A stretch of DNA of 64,000 nucleotides from Stieleria bergensis (GCA_007745635.1 CP036272.1:6873566-6937565), one strand, 5' to 3'. Positions 28,708 to 37,377 are shown, counted from the first letter of the stretch. Numbers and translations: made by a program. The notes: a model not told the origin generated them from the letters alone.

Positions 28708-30152
28708 GGCTCGATCGCCTCCTGGACTTCTGCTGCAACTGGTTCAGGCTGGGTGCCTGCATCACTTTGGAAGAAGAACTTCGTGTACAGCAACGCGCTC
28801 AGCACGATGACAAACAAGCCAATGAACAACGCCAGCCGCAATTTGAGTGCCGACGCGGTGATGGTTTTCAGCTGCCGCAGTGGGTTCATGAACAGCCAAG
28901 CAAACACTGCCAGCAAGTTCATCGTCGCCGCGAAGAGGAAGAACGAATTCGCCGTTCCGGTAGATTCTGCAAAGAACGGCACCGTCACGCTTGAGACGAA
29001 ATACGGAAACGCAACAGCACTAACCGCTGCCCCCAGGTTTCCAACCATGTTCATCGCGGCGGAAACTGCACCGGAACGACTTCCGCCAATGTCCATGCAA
29101 AAGGCCCAGCTGGGACTAAGCGTCATTTCCACACCAAACAAAGCCAGTGAGAAACAGGCGATGAATGGCCAAACCGACGCGGAACCAACCGTTTGCGTGG
29201 TCATCAAAAGTCCGATCGCGCCCAGCGAATAACCCACCATCGCGGGCAATCGCCGGGACATCACAGGGTGCCCCAACTTGTGAAGTGCAGTGACCAGATA
29301 CCCAGAACACCACAACGCGACCGCACCAAACAACAGTGGAATCGATGAACACCAACCGTACTTCTCGCCCCAAGATTCAACAATGTAGGGACGCAGCCAA
29401 GTCATGCTGATGAAAAACGTAATATTGCTAGCCGCATACTGAAACATGGCCAGCAACACATTGGTCGAGGTCACCACCTGGATGTAGGGAACCTTCGGCC
29501 CACTGTTGCTTTCCGCTTGGGCAATGCCGGATTGAATCAGATTTAACTCGCCTTCGTTCACGCTCGGGTGATCGGCGGGATCATCCCGGTACCAAAACCA
29601 CCACACAGCGCCCCAGACAAGCCCAATCACGGCGTTAAGAACAAACGTCGCTCTCCAACCAATCGCATTGATCACGATCGGCATCAGCACCAACGACGCG
29701 GCGGCACCAATCCGCGCCCCGGAATGAAAGATGCCCTGACCAAGCCCACGCTCCTTGGCCGGCAACCAGGAATACAGCGCTCGTGTCGCACCAGGGTATG
29801 CACCCGCTTCTCCAGCGCCAAACAGAAAACGAACGACCAGCAATCCGATCGCTGTGAAAACGAAACCCGTCCAAGCGGTGAACAGACTCCACACGACCAC
29901 CACAACGGTCAACGCATGCCTGGCTCCCGCTCGATCACTGTACCAGCCTGCTGGTATTTGAAACAACGCATAACCGATCGCAAAGATGCCAAAAGCATAG
30001 CCCATCATCTGATCGGTCAGACCAGTGAGATCACTTTGCATCGCACCTTTCGCAGTGGAAATGCAGATGCGATCCATGTACGTGTTGACGGTGTGAAAGA
30101 ACAACAACATCACCACAACGTAACGCGCTTTTGATGGTTGGTTGTCCATCAT
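28704..30152 (-). CDS. MFS transporter, ACS (anion:cation symporter) type
   Basis: 482 residues with 12 predicted membrane helices. Motifs are YVVVMLLFFHTVNTYMDRIC at the N-terminus, GYALFQIPAGWYSDRAGARH (loop 2-3), LFGAGEAGAYPGATRALYSW and FHSGARIGAAASLVLMPIVI, matching the group of hexuronate, glucarate and galactonate importers. It is the first gene of the minus-strand acid-sugar operon, so it likely imports the substrate. It is divergent from the LysR regulator. Confidence 0.88.
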   Translation of the reverse strand: MMDNQPSKARYVVVMLLFFHTVNTYMDRICISTAKGAMQSDLTGLTDQMMGYAFGIFAIGYALFQIPAGWYSDRAGARHALTVVVVVWSLFTAWTGFVFTAIGLLVVRFLFGAGEAGAYPGATRALYSWLPAKERGLGQGIFHSGARIGAAASLVLMPIVINAIGWRATFVLNAVIGLVWGAVWWFWYRDDPADHPSVNEGELNLIQSGIAQAESNSGPKVPYIQVVTSTNVLLAMFQYAASNITFFISMTWLRPYIVESWGEKYGWCSSIPLLFGAVALWCSGYLVTALHKLGHPVMSRRLPAMVGYSLGAIGLLMTTQTVGSASVWPFIACFSLALFGVEMTLSPSWAFCMDIGGSRSGAVSAAMNMVGNLGAAVSAVAFPYFVSSVTVPFFAESTGTANSFFLFAATMNLLAVFAWLFMNPLRQLKTITASALKLRLALFIGLFVIVLSALLYTKFFFQSDAGTQPEPVAAEVQEAIEP

Positions 30153-30321
30153 GCCTTGATCGGCGACCTACTGAGTGTTCGAGAATGAGGAGGTGGAGAA
30201 GACTGAACGAAGTGGTGCAAAACCGCTCAAGGGAAGCATCTCTTTTCAAAAACGCACGCGAGCAGCAAGATTCGCTGGATTCATTTGATTCGCTCAATGA
30301 GAGAAGATTGTAGACCATCTG

Positions 30322-30344
30322 AACGTTTATTAAAATAAAATGTT
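30322..30344. promoter_or_regulatory. Imperfect dyad in the divergent LysR/MFS promoter region
   Basis: AACGTTTATT is followed by AAAATAAAATGTT, an AT-rich imperfect inverted repeat with one unpaired base. It lies between the divergent MFS and LysR genes and is a candidate LysR-type binding site. It also covers the 30340 ATG, which argues against that codon as the LysR start. Confidence 0.35.
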
Positions 30345-30387
30345 TTCTAATAATCATTCGACAGACTCAGATGATCGGAAACCTTGC

Positions 30388-31287
30388 ATGCGACTTCAGA
30401 AGACCTTCGAGGACCTAAGCATCCAGCAACTGCATACCTTCCGGTTGGTCTATGCGCACGGAGGCTACTCCGCTGCTGCTGAGGCGGCCGGCTGCTCCAC
30501 GCCAACGGTTTGGCATCATGTCCAACAACTCGAGCAAGCTTATGGAACAGAGTTGTTCACCAAAGTTGGCCGTCGTGTGGAACCAACCGATGCGGCCTGC
30601 AGACTCTACGAAGCGGTTGAAGAAATCCTGGCCCGGCTCGATTCAACCTTTGCCCTGGTCACCGAAGACGAATCGGCACAGATCACGCTAGTGACCGGTG
30701 TCCGAATGATGATGGAAGACCTGGCCGAGCCGCTGGCTTGTTTTCGCACCCAGCACAGCAACGCGATCCGCATCTTGCAGGGCAACGAGCAACAAGCCGA
30801 AGAACTGATTCTTTCCGGCCAAGCTGACATTGCCTTTGCGCTTGAACCCGGTGCCGGCAACGCATCGCCATTGATTCATTACGAACCCGCTTTTTCGATC
30901 AGCTTTTTAGCTGCTGGATTACCAACGCACCCGTTTTGGAAGACCAAGTCATGCAGCATGCGTGAATTGGTCAAACATCCATTGGTGGTCACCGCGCCGG
31001 GAACTCACGGCCGTGATGCGTTGGAGCAAACGTTGCATGCTCAGAGGCTGACAGCCGAGATCGTTGTTGAAACAGACAACAGCGGATTCACGATCGCCTG
31101 CGTGCAAGCGGGCATGGGGCTGGGGATTCTGGCTGGACGTCCTGACGGCTGTCTCAGCAGGCAGCTTGTCACGCGGTCACTGAGTCGCCAACTGGGCACG
31201 CGCAACATTGTCTTCATGTGGCGCAAAGGCAGACGACTGACCAATGCACTGTTACGTCTTGTCGAAATCATCCAATGCCGACTGTAA
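30388..31287 (+). CDS. LysR family transcriptional regulator
   Basis: 299 residues from 30388, the usual size; a start at 30340 would add 16 residues that lack similarity and sit on the dyad. The helix-turn-helix is at the N-terminus (LSIQQLHTFRLVYAHGGYSAAAEA, CSTPTVWHHVQQLEQAYGTE), followed by the substrate-binding domain (ITLVTGVRMMMEDLAEPLAC, GQADIAFALEPGAG). By divergent position it most likely controls the acid-sugar operon in response to a pathway intermediate. Confidence 0.9.
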   Translation: MRLQKTFEDLSIQQLHTFRLVYAHGGYSAAAEAAGCSTPTVWHHVQQLEQAYGTELFTKVGRRVEPTDAACRLYEAVEEILARLDSTFALVTEDESAQITLVTGVRMMMEDLAEPLACFRTQHSNAIRILQGNEQQAEELILSGQADIAFALEPGAGNASPLIHYEPAFSISFLAAGLPTHPFWKTKSCSMRELVKHPLVVTAPGTHGRDALEQTLHAQRLTAEIVVETDNSGFTIACVQAGMGLGILAGRPDGCLSRQLVTRSLSRQLGTRNIVFMWRKGRRLTNALLRLVEIIQCRL

Positions 31288-31450
31288 GCGTCGGCAGTGT
31301 TTAGCGAACGCGGCTTGCTGAACGCGTGAAGACACGGCACCGCCAACATGGTCAGGCACTGACTCCTAATTTGCCAGTCGGACGGGCGCGCCTGCGGGGG
31401 AATCCAGTATACTCCAGATATCGAATCCATTCCTCGCGGAGACCCGCCTG

Positions 31451-33040
31451 ATGTTCCACCGATTCCTTTTGCCGCTTGTCGCCGGAGCATTGCTATCGAT
31501 GTCAGTGCCCGCGACGGCCGCTGATGATCTCGTTGCGCCCTTAGCTGATTCACCTCGTTATCAGCTTAGTAACTTGCGGACGGAAACTGACCGGTTCGGC
31601 AAATCGGTCATTGCCATTGACTATCGTCGCACAAAGAAAGGGCCTGGATCGGTTTCCGTGAGCGGTCGTTCCGCTAGTGGACGCACCAGCGTGTCTGCCT
31701 ATCTGTCGACAACACAGGACTCTGGAACCGTCCGACTCTCGAGTCTGTTTGGTGGTCGCGGCACGATCAACGACATCGAATTCTACTTGGTTCAAAACTA
31801 TCGGATTGATGCCAGCAAAACGGTCAAGGTTCTAGTGTCCAACCCCGTGCGACTGGGCAATCCCGGTGGTTCAACCGGCACACGAAGCCTGACTGCGGCC
31901 GAGAAAGCGCAGCATCAAGAGTTCGTTCGGATCATGAACGATGATTCGGCGCACAAACCCAACAAGGAATACAAAGTCACGATCAAGCCTCCAGAAGGTT
32001 CCGATTTCGTTAGCAACACCGTCAAGCTCACCAAGGGCACGCGACTGCAAGCTTGCTACCAAGACAGCTGGCATCCACTGACAGCCATTTCAGAGAACAG
32101 CGACGGGACCGTCAATGTACGCTGGGACAAGTATGGCCCAACCTACGACTGTGCCATGAAGCGTGGCGAACTGGTGATTGAAACCAGCCTTGTCAGCCGC
32201 CTGAGCTCACACCCGACATCACGCTTCCCGGAAACTGTCCCCAATTGGGCATCCGAATCGGCAAAAACAACCTCGGCTCCGTCAGCAGATGCCAAAGGAC
32301 GCAAGAGCTATCCCGTCTCCATTTCTGTGCCACAAGATTCAGAGTTCGTTTCGGCTGATCTCACCGTCAAAGCCGGAGTCAAACTTCAGGCCTGCTACGC
32401 CGGAAAATGGATACCGATCACAGCATTGAGCGAAAACAAAGATGGAACATTAAACGTTCGCTGGGATGAATACGGCGCGGGATTCGATTGCAGCATGCTG
32501 CGCAGCGAGCTGATCATCAAGAAAACCATGGCACAGCAACTGAAATCTAATCCAGATGCGGTCGCCGAAAGCACTCCACCGCTGCGCCGCAAAAACTATA
32601 CGGTCGCAATCCCAGTGCCGACCGATTCAGCCCTGGTCCCAGCCGATGCGGTTTTGGCACCAGGCACCAAACTGCAAGCCTGCTACGCTGGCAAATGGAA
32701 TCCCATCACCTTTCTTTCGCATGCCTCCGACGGAACACTGAACGTCCGATGGGATGACTATGGACAAGCCTACGATTGCAGCATGGTTCGCAATGAACTG
32801 ATCGTCAAGAAGTCTGTCTTAAGGACTTTGCAGAGCGGTTCGGCAGCGGGCCAGATGCGCACCTTTACCGACGCAACCGGCAAGTTCAGGGTCAAAGCCA
32901 AAGTGGTCCAGCAAACGGCCACCGAGGTGACCTTGCTAACCGAACAAGGCAAAGAGGTAACGCTGCCACTGACAAGGCTAAGCGAAGCCGATCAAGAGTT
33001 CCTCAAGTCATCGGCGACTACAGAGAACCCCTTCCAATAG
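31451..33040 (+). CDS. Exported SHD1-domain protein with three internal repeats
   Basis: 529 residues. Signal peptide FLLPLVAGALLSMSVPATAA. The middle holds three copies of a ~60-residue unit, at about 180-240, 285-360 and 380-455, each with LQACY.. W.P(I/L)T..S...DGT(L/V)NVRWD.YG...DC.M.R.EL. The C-terminus is an SHD1 domain (FTDATGKFRVKAKVVQQTAT, LTRLSEADQEFLK), a family expanded in planctomycetes. Repeat units carry two Cys each (ACY and YDC), which may form a disulfide after export. Function is unknown; it could bind peptides or surface material. Single gene, CGGAGACC precedes the ATG. Confidence 0.85.
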   Translation: MFHRFLLPLVAGALLSMSVPATAADDLVAPLADSPRYQLSNLRTETDRFGKSVIAIDYRRTKKGPGSVSVSGRSASGRTSVSAYLSTTQDSGTVRLSSLFGGRGTINDIEFYLVQNYRIDASKTVKVLVSNPVRLGNPGGSTGTRSLTAAEKAQHQEFVRIMNDDSAHKPNKEYKVTIKPPEGSDFVSNTVKLTKGTRLQACYQDSWHPLTAISENSDGTVNVRWDKYGPTYDCAMKRGELVIETSLVSRLSSHPTSRFPETVPNWASESAKTTSAPSADAKGRKSYPVSISVPQDSEFVSADLTVKAGVKLQACYAGKWIPITALSENKDGTLNVRWDEYGAGFDCSMLRSELIIKKTMAQQLKSNPDAVAESTPPLRRKNYTVAIPVPTDSALVPADAVLAPGTKLQACYAGKWNPITFLSHASDGTLNVRWDDYGQAYDCSMVRNELIVKKSVLRTLQSGSAAGQMRTFTDATGKFRVKAKVVQQTATEVTLLTEQGKEVTLPLTRLSEADQEFLKSSATTENPFQ

Positions 33041-33048
33041 GCGAACTT

Positions 33049-33070
33049 GGCTGGCGCGACAGCTCCAGCC
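33049..33070. terminator. Possible bidirectional hairpin
   Basis: GGCTGG / CCAGCC, a 6-bp stem with a 10-base loop, lies between the convergent SHD1 and FkbM genes. No T-run follows. Confidence 0.3.
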
Positions 33071-33085
33071 TTGCTTGTGATGACT

Positions 33086-33871
33086 TCAACTCGGTTGCTG
33101 AAATTGCACGTAGACATCACCAAAGTCATTCAAGGGGACCTGCTCCAGGACGCTGCGAATTGAATCGGCGTCCACCCAGTCGGGTAGAGCAAACTCCAGC
33201 GTTTCCCCGTCACTGTATTGAAACTCGCAGGGAGCGATGTCACACAACTGCTGGATGCAACTCAGGGTTCCTTCGATGTTTTCGGGGGTGTACTCCAGCG
33301 AGAGAGCACCGACGGGCCTGGAGAGCCCGGCGATGACCTCTTTCTCAAATCCTTCGACATCGATTTTGACGAACGCAGGTGTTCCATAGCGTTCAATCAA
33401 ATTGTCCAGCGTCTCGACCGGCACGATCGCGCGCTGATTCCACTGACTGGTCGCGAAACGTCCGCTTTCCTTTACCATTCGAACCCACTCAGCAGAAAGC
33501 GTTGAGATCGTGCTCTCATTGCTGATCAGCATTTCGGCTTCGCCAACCGATGCTCCCAGCGCGGAGCGGACCAGATGGAACCGTTCAGATCGACGAAACA
33601 CGACTTCCAGATGGCGAATACAGGGCAACTGGGGTTCAACTGCAACGACGGTTGCACCAAGTCGATGAAACATTCGCGAGCGATGACCGACGTTGGCCCC
33701 CACGTCAAACACGATGTCTCCGTCAGAGAAAAACTGCTGATAGAACGCGCGACCTTTTTGATCCAATTCTGAATTGCGCCAAAAACGCCGTGCTCGGCAA
33801 CGATTGGAGAACCATTGATACACGCCCTTCAGCGGTGACTGCTGCACGATTTGCTTACTGGACTGAATCAT
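33086..33871 (-). CDS. FkbM family methyltransferase
   Basis: 261 residues. SAM-binding motif I is FDVGANVGHRSRMFHRLGAT, followed by VVAVEPQ, and the family's IDVEGFEKEVIAGL. FkbM enzymes O-methylate sugars or other small molecules. AGGGG lies 9 bases upstream of the ATG at 33871; the frame extends 87 codons further upstream, but that part is Arg-rich, unlike the family, and has no ribosome binding site. No biosynthetic neighbours are seen, so the acceptor is unknown. Confidence 0.85.
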   Translation of the reverse strand: MIQSSKQIVQQSPLKGVYQWFSNRCRARRFWRNSELDQKGRAFYQQFFSDGDIVFDVGANVGHRSRMFHRLGATVVAVEPQLPCIRHLEVVFRRSERFHLVRSALGASVGEAEMLISNESTISTLSAEWVRMVKESGRFATSQWNQRAIVPVETLDNLIERYGTPAFVKIDVEGFEKEVIAGLSRPVGALSLEYTPENIEGTLSCIQQLCDIAPCEFQYSDGETLEFALPDWVDADSIRSVLEQVPLNDFGDVYVQFQQPS

Positions 33872-34362
33872 TTCAATGTGCCCCTGGTTTAGGTATTCGT
33901 TTTCGTTGCGTGTGAACTGCGCTTGATTGCCCGACGCAGTGCCATGCGCTGCCCACTGCGGTGAAGCCGCGCGCTGTGTCTCGCATTGAACAACAACGGC
34001 TTGTCTTACTCGCCCGCCAACACTCAGCACAAGACGGCTAACCCTCATCTCGCGGACCTTCTTGACCTGATCTACTGGAACCGAGGAAACAACAAAGCAG
34101 GGCAGGCTGGTGGTGCGAGGTACAGCTCGCAACGACGAGGCTTCACTCGCTTGTTTCCATGATGCTAGCGACGTCCGTTTCGGAAAAGCCGGATCACCGC
34201 TGCGATTTTTCCCCGCTGATCCAACGAACCGCGTGCGAAACGGTTAACCTCTTAGGCAAGTCAGATTTGAGAAAGACGCTGCCACCGCAGTCAGTGGAGG
34301 CGTTTCTGTCTTAAAAGCAAATGCCTGAGCGTTCCCATGGTTGCCAAGGAGATTCCCGCGTG
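33872..34362. other. Divergent intergenic region
   Basis: About 490 bases between the FkbM gene (minus) and the sialidase-like gene (plus). Near 34270-34310 there is an imperfect hairpin (GCCAC ... GTGG core with flanking GAAA/TTTC) 50-90 bases before the plus-strand start; it could be a leader structure. AAGGAG at 34346-34351 is the ribosome binding site. No RNA family is recognised. Confidence 0.35.
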
Positions 34363-35364
34363 ATGAAGACACTTAGAGCTCTCGTGTCGCTACTTGTCTG
34401 TTGCCTGCCAGCGATCACCGCGTCTGCCCAGGATTCAAACGGTCTTGAACTGGTCGAATCAGCGCGTATTTGGGACGGAGCACCACACAACGCGTTCACC
34501 GATTTGATTCGTTTTCAAGATCGATGGTACTGCGTCTTTCGCGAAGGGCAACAGCACGTCTCTTCTGATGGCGCCTTACGAGTCATCACTTCATCGGACG
34601 GGTGGAAGTGGAACTCTGCGGCCCTGATCACGTCAGCGGACTCCGATCTGCGCGATGCCAAGATCACAACGACACCCGATGGACGGCTCATGCTGGCGGG
34701 TGCCGAGGCAATGAATGAACCGATCACACACAAACACCAATCGCTGGTTTGGTTTTCTACCGATGGCAGCAACTGGACGCAGCAGCACGAAGTCGGCGAT
34801 CGCGACAACTGGCTCTGGCGCATCACCTGGCACAAAGACAAATGCTACGGTTGGGGCTACGGCTGCAAAAGCAGTGATCGCGGCATTCGATTCTTCGAGA
34901 GCTCCGATGGAAAGTCCTTCAACCGGCTGATAGAAACGGCGGATGTCGAAGGCACTTACCCCAATGAAACTTCGATGGTCTTTTTAGGGGACGACACCTG
35001 CTATTGCCTGCTACGACAAGACGGACGACCCAACTCGGGCTACATCGGCAAGTCAAAGCCGCCTTACACGCAATGGGACTGGAAGTCATTGGGCGTTCGA
35101 ATTGGCGGGCCGGACATGATCCGTTTGCCCGATGGCCGCTTCCTGGCCGTTGTCCGCTTGTATGATGCTCCGGTCCGCTCATCCGTGTGCTGGCTAGATC
35201 CAGAAAACGGCACACTCACCGAGGCACTCAAACTGCCATCCGGCGGCGACACCAGCTACGCAGGCATGGTCTGGCACGAAGACCGATTGTGGATCAGTTA
35301 CTACTCGTCCCACGAAGGCAAAACCGCCATCTATCTCGCCAAAGTCAAAGTCAACGGTCGGTAG
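34363..35364 (+). CDS. Sialidase-like exported protein
   Basis: 333 residues. Signal peptide (LRALVSLLVCCLPAITASAQ). Beta-propeller repeats with Asp-box-like motifs: ITSSDGWKWNSA, FSTDGSNWTQQHE, FESSDGKSFNRL. The segment GGPDMIRLPDGRFLAVVRLY and the C-terminal YAGMVWHEDRLWISYYSSHE are found in exo-alpha-sialidase-like proteins of planctomycetes. Catalytic residues are not securely assigned. The ATG at 34363 is preferred, 11 bases after AAGGAG, over an in-frame ATG at 34321. Confidence 0.75.
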   Translation: MKTLRALVSLLVCCLPAITASAQDSNGLELVESARIWDGAPHNAFTDLIRFQDRWYCVFREGQQHVSSDGALRVITSSDGWKWNSAALITSADSDLRDAKITTTPDGRLMLAGAEAMNEPITHKHQSLVWFSTDGSNWTQQHEVGDRDNWLWRITWHKDKCYGWGYGCKSSDRGIRFFESSDGKSFNRLIETADVEGTYPNETSMVFLGDDTCYCLLRQDGRPNSGYIGKSKPPYTQWDWKSLGVRIGGPDMIRLPDGRFLAVVRLYDAPVRSSVCWLDPENGTLTEALKLPSGGDTSYAGMVWHEDRLWISYYSSHEGKTAIYLAKVKVNGR

Positions 35365-35689
35365 CGACCACCGGACGCACAGAACCAATGCCTCCAGAAG
35401 CTTCGCGACGCGGACGCTTGCACAACACCCGTGATCGCGTTCGTGAAGAACACGGATCCAAACGCGATGACAGATTTCCCTCGGATCGCTGCCAGCCGTG
35501 ATTGTGTGATGAGATGAAACCGCCAAGCGAGCCTGCTTGGGAATGGCCGGGCCAGCGTGGCGCTGACCACGGCAGGGCAAGAGGCCGTGTCACGCTGCAC
35601 GGGCTAGCTCCCCGAAGCCTCCCAGTCCCCCTGAACACACAGTCAGACAGCCTGCATAACCCTCATCCGAGGGCGGCAAACTGATTTAC
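35365..35689. other. Intergenic region
   Basis: 325 bases between the sialidase-like gene and the promoter at 35690. No ORF, RNA gene or clear terminator is seen. Confidence 0.3.
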
Positions 35690-35719
35690 TTGACATTTGC
35701 CACTGGCATACGCTAAATC
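35690..35719 (+). promoter_or_regulatory. Sigma-70-like promoter
   Basis: TTGACA at 35690-35695, then 17 bases, then CTAAAT at 35713-35718. This is the best vegetative promoter match I saw in the window and lies 83 bases upstream of the cysteine-rich gene pair. Confidence 0.5.
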
Positions 35720-35801
35720 ATAAAATAACATTTGTGCATGTCGGGCTACTAAACGGTGTTTCGCCCGCCAGCTTTCAAACCGCTTTTCTGGTGAACCTGC
35801 T

Positions 35802-36260
35802 TTGATTCCCAGTGTTGCTCGAGCCGCAATCACGCTGATACTCGCTGGATGGTGCGCCGTCCTGCCGGTGTTCGCGCAGCTATGCCCGTGCACGGTGGCA
35901 GGTCCGATTAGCTCGGCAAGTGCGGACATCAATCCATCGTCTGCAAGTCTGGCAACCGCCAAGAAGAGCTGTTGCGGACATTGTTCAGCTCAGCCCGCCC
36001 CTGACGCTGCGGCGATTGGCTGGGAGTCCGATGACGACCAATCAGCATCTTGTCGCTGTGACGATGTCTCACGGTTTGAGCTCTTTTTAGCCGAAGTGTC
36101 CAACACGGATCGCTCGGTTTCTGATGCCGTCGAGCCACTGTCCACTGTGGCAGCCTGGATCAGCACAGTCGAAGCCAGCGAGATGACGTTCGAAAGAGCA
36201 CCGCCGTTTGTGCTTCCGCATCTACGCAAACTTGCCTGCCTAGGAGTCTGGCGGCTCTGA
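35802..36260 (+). CDS. Small exported cysteine-rich protein, hypothetical
   Basis: 152 residues from a TTG start, the only start in frame. The N-terminus (AAITLILAGWCAVLPVFAQ) is a signal peptide. The mature part has Cys pairs: QLCPCTVAG, KKSCCGHCSAQP and SCRCDD, which could bind metal ions. The rest is low-complexity (Ser, Ala, Asp). It ends 55 bases before the repeat-rich protein, is on the same strand and probably shares its promoter, so both may serve in metal handling or in the same extracytoplasmic structure. No family recognised. Confidence 0.55.
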   Translation: MIPSVARAAITLILAGWCAVLPVFAQLCPCTVAGPISSASADINPSSASLATAKKSCCGHCSAQPAPDAAAIGWESDDDQSASCRCDDVSRFELFLAEVSNTDRSVSDAVEPLSTVAAWISTVEASEMTFERAPPFVLPHLRKLACLGVWRL

Positions 36261-36315
36261 ATCTCTCTTTGATTGTTGACTCACTAAAGTATCAAAATCA
36301 ATTCGAGAGAATTCC

Positions 36316-37206
36316 ATGTCTAAAAGTCTGTACCTATCTTTCTTTGTGTTGGCGACATTCGCGTCGTTTGTCTCCCAACCCCTCAACGCCCAAGCACCCG
36401 AGACAGAGGCTGAAATAGCCACCTGTGCCTGCTGTGGCGACCAATGCAAAAGCGATGACTGCCCCTGCGTTGGCGGCACCTGCAAATGCGATTCCAAATC
36501 AGGCGACTGCGCCTGCTCCGCCCCCGGATGCTGTTCGAAGCCCAAGACCTGTGAGAACGGCGTCTGCAAACAGAAATCCGCAGCCGGGACGGCCAAGTGC
36601 GACAAAGCCTGTTGTGCTGATTCGCTGACGTGCACCAAACCCTGTTGCGCCGAAGCCGTTTGCACCAAGCCTTGTTGCGTTGCCACGGCAGCCTGCACGA
36701 AACCGTGTTGCGCTGAAGCCGTTTGCACCAAGCCTTGTTGCGTTGCTACGGCGGCCTGCACGAAACCGTGTTGCGCCGAAGCCGTTTGCACCAAGCCTTG
36801 TTGCGTTGCCACGGCAGCCTGCACGAAACCGTGTTGCGCTGAAGCCGTTTGCACCAAGCCTTGTTGCGTTGCTACGGCGGCCTGCACGAAACCGTGTTGC
36901 GCTGAAGCCGTTTGCACCAAGCCTTGTTGCGTTGCCACGGCGGCCTGCACCAAACCGTGTTGCGCTGAAGCCGTTTGCACCAAGCCTTGTTGCGTTGCCA
37001 CGGCGGCCTGCACCAAACCGTGTTGCGCTGAAGCCGTTTGCACCAAGCCTTGTTGCGTTGCCACGGCGGCGTGCACGAAACCGTGTTGCGCCGAAGCCGT
37101 TTGCACCAAGCCTTGCTGTCAGGACGTCAAATGTGACAAGCCCTGCTGCCAAAAGAAGGTTGCAGAGAACCCACCGACGGCAACCACGAGCGTTGGCAAA
37201 AAATAG
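36316..37206 (+). CDS. Exported metallothionein-like cysteine-rich repeat protein
   Basis: 296 residues, about 68 Cys and apparently no His. Signal peptide SLYLSFFVLATFASFVSQPLNAQ. Residues ~35-105 are a non-repetitive region with Cys-X-Cys and Cys-Cys clusters (CACCGDQCKSDDCPC, GTCKCDSKSGDCACSAPGCC). Residues ~106-268 are eight tandem units of 21 residues (CTKPCCAEAV CTKPCC VATAA), six Cys per unit, ending with CDKPCC. The C-terminus is Cys-free (PPTATTSVGKK). The composition suggests soft-metal binding (Cu, Zn, Cd, Hg) or a disulfide-crosslinked wall or surface protein; it resembles no bacterial metallothionein family I can name, and the signal peptide would place it outside the cytoplasm. 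Repeats allow ORFs in other frames; only this frame has a signal peptide. Confidence 0.8.
   Translation: MSKSLYLSFFVLATFASFVSQPLNAQAPETEAEIATCACCGDQCKSDDCPCVGGTCKCDSKSGDCACSAPGCCSKPKTCENGVCKQKSAAGTAKCDKACCADSLTCTKPCCAEAVCTKPCCVATAACTKPCCAEAVCTKPCCVATAACTKPCCAEAVCTKPCCVATAACTKPCCAEAVCTKPCCVATAACTKPCCAEAVCTKPCCVATAACTKPCCAEAVCTKPCCVATAACTKPCCAEAVCTKPCCVATAACTKPCCAEAVCTKPCCQDVKCDKPCCQKKVAENPPTATTSVGKK
36631..37119 (+). repeat. Eight tandem 63-bp units inside the cysteine-rich gene
   Basis: Units start at 36631, 36694, 36757, 36820, 36883, 36946, 37009 and 37072 (the last is 48 bp). All base differences between units are silent (Thr ACC/ACG, Ala GCC/GCT/GCG/GCA, Pro CCC/CCG). Units 1-2 and 3-4 show the same alternating silent pattern, suggesting duplication of a 126-bp pair. 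Confidence 0.95.
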
Positions 37207-37377
37207 CTTCCTTCGAACTCGAAGCTGTAATCAATGGTACTGACGGAGGCCCAGGACTCCGTCAATCAGCAAACCTCGGACCTTCACAGGTTCGGGGCTT
37301 CTTTTTGCCACCGCATCCAAGATGCACTGCTCGACAAACCGCTTAGGGGTGCACGCGAGTCTGATCCGCTTGATAGC

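Noticed and set aside
34270-34310. A riboswitch before the sialidase-like gene at 34363
   Set aside because: The hairpin is imperfect and matches no riboswitch consensus that I know.
36240-37152. Long open frames on the minus strand (289 and 217 codons) and in another plus frame over the Cys repeats
   Set aside because: The 63-bp repeat has no stop in several frames, so long ORFs arise automatically; only the Cys frame has a signal peptide and non-repeat flanks that fit it.
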